In this document: positions 62,469-64,000 of the stretch, piece after piece | Layout: each line of letters starts with the position of its first letter | How positions within the stretch are numbered: position 1 is the first letter of the stretch | Source: Alphaproteobacteria bacterium | Lineage (GTDB): Bacteria; Pseudomonadota; Alphaproteobacteria; Oceanibaculales; Oceanibaculaceae | Assembly (NCBI GenBank): GCA_018823745.1 | Contig: JAHJHR010000017.1 | Span: 496,001-560,000 of the forward strand | Length of the DNA: 64,000 nucleotides | Reading direction: 5' to 3' | Position numbers and translations under genes: made by a program | The notes under the pieces: generated by a model | Database searches by the model: none | What the model saw: the letters and a program-made list of their open reading frames with translations, nothing else | What the model was told of the DNA's origin: nothing

Positions 62469-63212
62469 ATGAGCCAGCGGCTTGCCGGCAAGAAAGCCCT
62501 TATCACCGCAGCGGGCCAGGGCATCGGCCGGGCCTCCGCCCTCTCCTTCGCGCGTGAAGGGGCGACCGTCATCGCCACCGACATCAATGCCGCAGCGCTG
62601 GACAGCCTCGCCGCCGAGATGCCAGGCATCGAGACCCGCTTGCTGGACGTGACCAATGGCGACGCCGTTGCCACTGCCGCGCACGAGATTGGCGCGGTCG
62701 ATGTGCTGTTCAGCTGCGCTGGTTTCGTCGCCGGCGGCACGATCCTGGAGTGCGACGAGAAGGATTACGACTTTTCCTTCAACCTGAACACCAAGGCGAT
62801 GTACCGCATCACCCGCGCCTTCCTGCCGGCGATGATCGATAATGGCGGCGGCTCCCTCATCCTGATGTCCTCGGTCGCTTCCTCGGCGGCCGGTGTGCCG
62901 AACCGCTTCGTCTATACCGCCAGCAAGGCGGCCGTGATCGGCATGACCAAATCCATTGCCATCGACTTCATCGCCAAGGGCATTCGCTGCAACGCGATCT
63001 GCCCGGGCACGGTGGAAACACCCTCGCTGCATGACCGGATCAACGCCTTCGACGACCCCGCCGCTGCGCGCCAGGCCTTCATTGCCCGGCAGCCCATGGG
63101 CCGGCTGGGCACGGCGGAGGAGATCGCGGCGCTGGCGCTCTATCTCGCTTCCGACGAATCCGCCTATACAACGGGTGTCGCCCATCTGATCGATGGCGGG
63201 CTCACCCTCTGA
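62469..63212 (+). CDS. SDR oxidoreductase, probably 2-keto-3-deoxy-L-fuconate dehydrogenase
   Basis: A classical SDR of 247 residues with AAGQGIGRAS (cofactor loop), SCAG, catalytic Ser and YTASK. The N-terminus (MSQRLAGKKALITAAGQGIG) and C-terminus (YTTGVAHLIDGGLTL) resemble 2-keto-3-deoxy-L-fuconate dehydrogenases of the non-phosphorylating deoxy-sugar pathway. The next gene, 36 bp downstream, is the matching FAH-family hydrolase, which strengthens the assignment. A beta-hydroxybutyrate-type activity remains the alternative. Confidence 0.85.
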   Translation: MSQRLAGKKALITAAGQGIGRASALSFAREGATVIATDINAAALDSLAAEMPGIETRLLDVTNGDAVATAAHEIGAVDVLFSCAGFVAGGTILECDEKDYDFSFNLNTKAMYRITRAFLPAMIDNGGGSLILMSSVASSAAGVPNRFVYTASKAAVIGMTKSIAIDFIAKGIRCNAICPGTVETPSLHDRINAFDDPAAARQAFIARQPMGRLGTAEEIAALALYLASDESAYTTGVAHLIDGGLTL

Positions 63213-63248
63213 CACCGACCCGATAACAAGCCCCAGAAGGAGGACATC

Positions 63249-64000
63249 ATGCGGTTGTTGCGTTATGGCGAGGCCGGACAGGAAAAACCCGGCATTCTGG
63301 ATGCGGATGGCAAGATCCGCGATCTTTCCGGCCATGTCGCCGATCTCACCGGCGATGCCATCACGCCCGAGGGGCTGAAAAAGCTGGCAGGCATCGATGT
63401 GAAGAGCCTGCCGCTGGTCAGTGGCACGCCCCGCCTCGGCTGTCCCATCGCGCAGATCGGCAAGATCATCTGCGTCGGGCTGAATTATTCCGACCATGCC
63501 GCAGAGACCGGCATGGCTGTGCCGCCCGAGCCGATCATCTTCATGAAGGCGACAACCTCGATCATCGGCCCGAACGACACCGTCATCATCCCGAAGAATT
63601 CAAAGAAGACCGACTGGGAAGTCGAGCTGGGCATCGTTATCGGCAAGAAGGCGCAATATGTCGACGAGAAGGACTCGCTCGACCATGTCGCCGGCTATTG
63701 CGTCGTGAACGACATCTCGGAGCGTGAATTCCAGATCGAGCGCAGCGGCCAGTGGGTGAAGGGCAAGAGCGCCGACACCTTCGCGCCGATCGGCCCGTGG
63801 ATGGTCACGAAGGACGAGATCGCCGACCCGCAGAACCTGAAAATGTGGCTGGATGTCGATGGCAAGCGCTATCAGGACGGCTCCACCACGACCATGGTCT
63901 ATGGCGTGAAGCATCTGGTCAGCTATATCAGCCAGTTCATGACGCTGATGCCGGGCGATGTGATCCCCACCGGCACCCCGCCGGGTGTCGGCACCGGCAT
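63249..64000 (+). CDS. Fumarylacetoacetate-hydrolase family protein, probably 2,4-diketo-3-deoxy-L-fuconate hydrolase (3' end beyond window)
   Basis: This gene is missing from the ORF track because it runs off the window. It starts at ATG 63249 behind AAGGAGGA; at least 250 codons are visible. The protein opens MRLLRYGEAGQEKPGILD and contains the FAH core: ICVGLNYSDHAAE, the metal-ligand-rich KTDWEVELGIVIGK, CVVNDISEREFQ and the closing GDVIPTGTPPGVG. FAH enzymes cleave a C-C bond in 1,3-dicarbonyl acids. With the upstream SDR it forms the end of an L-fucose/L-rhamnose-type oxidative pathway (inference). Confidence 0.9.
   Translation, partial: MRLLRYGEAGQEKPGILDADGKIRDLSGHVADLTGDAITPEGLKKLAGIDVKSLPLVSGTPRLGCPIAQIGKIICVGLNYSDHAAETGMAVPPEPIIFMKATTSIIGPNDTVIIPKNSKKTDWEVELGIVIGKKAQYVDEKDSLDHVAGYCVVNDISEREFQIERSGQWVKGKSADTFAPIGPWMVTKDEIADPQNLKMWLDVDGKRYQDGSTTTMVYGVKHLVSYISQFMTLMPGDVIPTGTPPGVGTG

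Overview
The window is a GC-rich (mid-60s percent by eye) bacterial chromosome segment, almost fully coding. It has no rRNA, prophage, insertion sequence or CRISPR array. Several features point to an alphaproteobacterium, probably of the Rhodospirillales type: the rnd/ppx/ppk/hdaA/DUF2066/purM-purN neighbourhood, the xseB-ispA-dxs-tlyA operon, and a C4-pathway 5-aminolevulinate synthase. The genus cannot be fixed from sequence reading alone.

Layout. 0-9 kb: RNase D on +, converging on a minus-strand run of DUF2066 protein, AI-2E-type permease, HdaA, an SDR without the usual Tyr/Lys, polyphosphate kinase and exopolyphosphatase. 9-16.5 kb: purM-purN, an SDR, an APH-like/ATPase fusion, a CDF metal exporter, pdxH, a glycine-zipper lipoprotein and a CbpA-like J protein. 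16.5-24.6 kb: fabI, aroC, sppA, a FliL-like secreted protein, then tlyA, dxs, ispA and xseB on the minus strand. 24.6-31 kb: two paralogous two-module pentapeptide-repeat proteins enclosing a soluble PAS histidine kinase and a small unknown protein, followed by a DUF482/FemAB-like acyltransferase. 31-36 kb: a leucine-type dehydrogenase enclosed by inverted REP-like elements, an iron-dependent alcohol dehydrogenase, a glutamine-synthetase-like ligase and a cysteine-free molybdopterin-fold protein. 36-42.5 kb: typA, a 58-aa protein, an orphan peptide-type permease pair, a DedA protein with an antisense-derived tail, a secreted four-cysteine protein and an aldo/keto reductase. 42.6-51 kb: one long minus-strand peptide uptake and salvage operon (SBP, two permeases, two ATPases, metal amidohydrolase, M20 hydrolase). 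51-58 kb: a DUF2817 protein, an NHLRC2-like protein, a class III aminotransferase, a Phd/PIN toxin-antitoxin pair, hemA and a PadR-like regulator. 58-64 kb: glmU, gph, tRNA-Val(CAC), a soluble chemoreceptor-like protein with reversed domain order, a helical unknown, and two adjacent sugar-acid genes of the 2-keto-3-deoxy-L-fuconate type; the last one runs off the window.

Most genes are housekeeping. The points most worth pursuing are: (i) the paired pentapeptide-repeat proteins with a repeated IIxxHxxW helical cap, next to a kinase and an unknown gene; (ii) two related REP/BIME-like families, one of which forms a roughly 90% identical 99-bp inverted pair around the leucine dehydrogenase gene; (iii) the reversed MCP-Cache protein; (iv) the DedA C-terminus encoded antisense to an ABC permease; (v) regulatory DNA, including a terminator-like hairpin inside the peptide operon, a tandem operator upstream of the toxin-antitoxin pair, a 14-bp palindrome before the first pentapeptide gene, and a tRNA promoter whose -35 box contains the gph stop codon.
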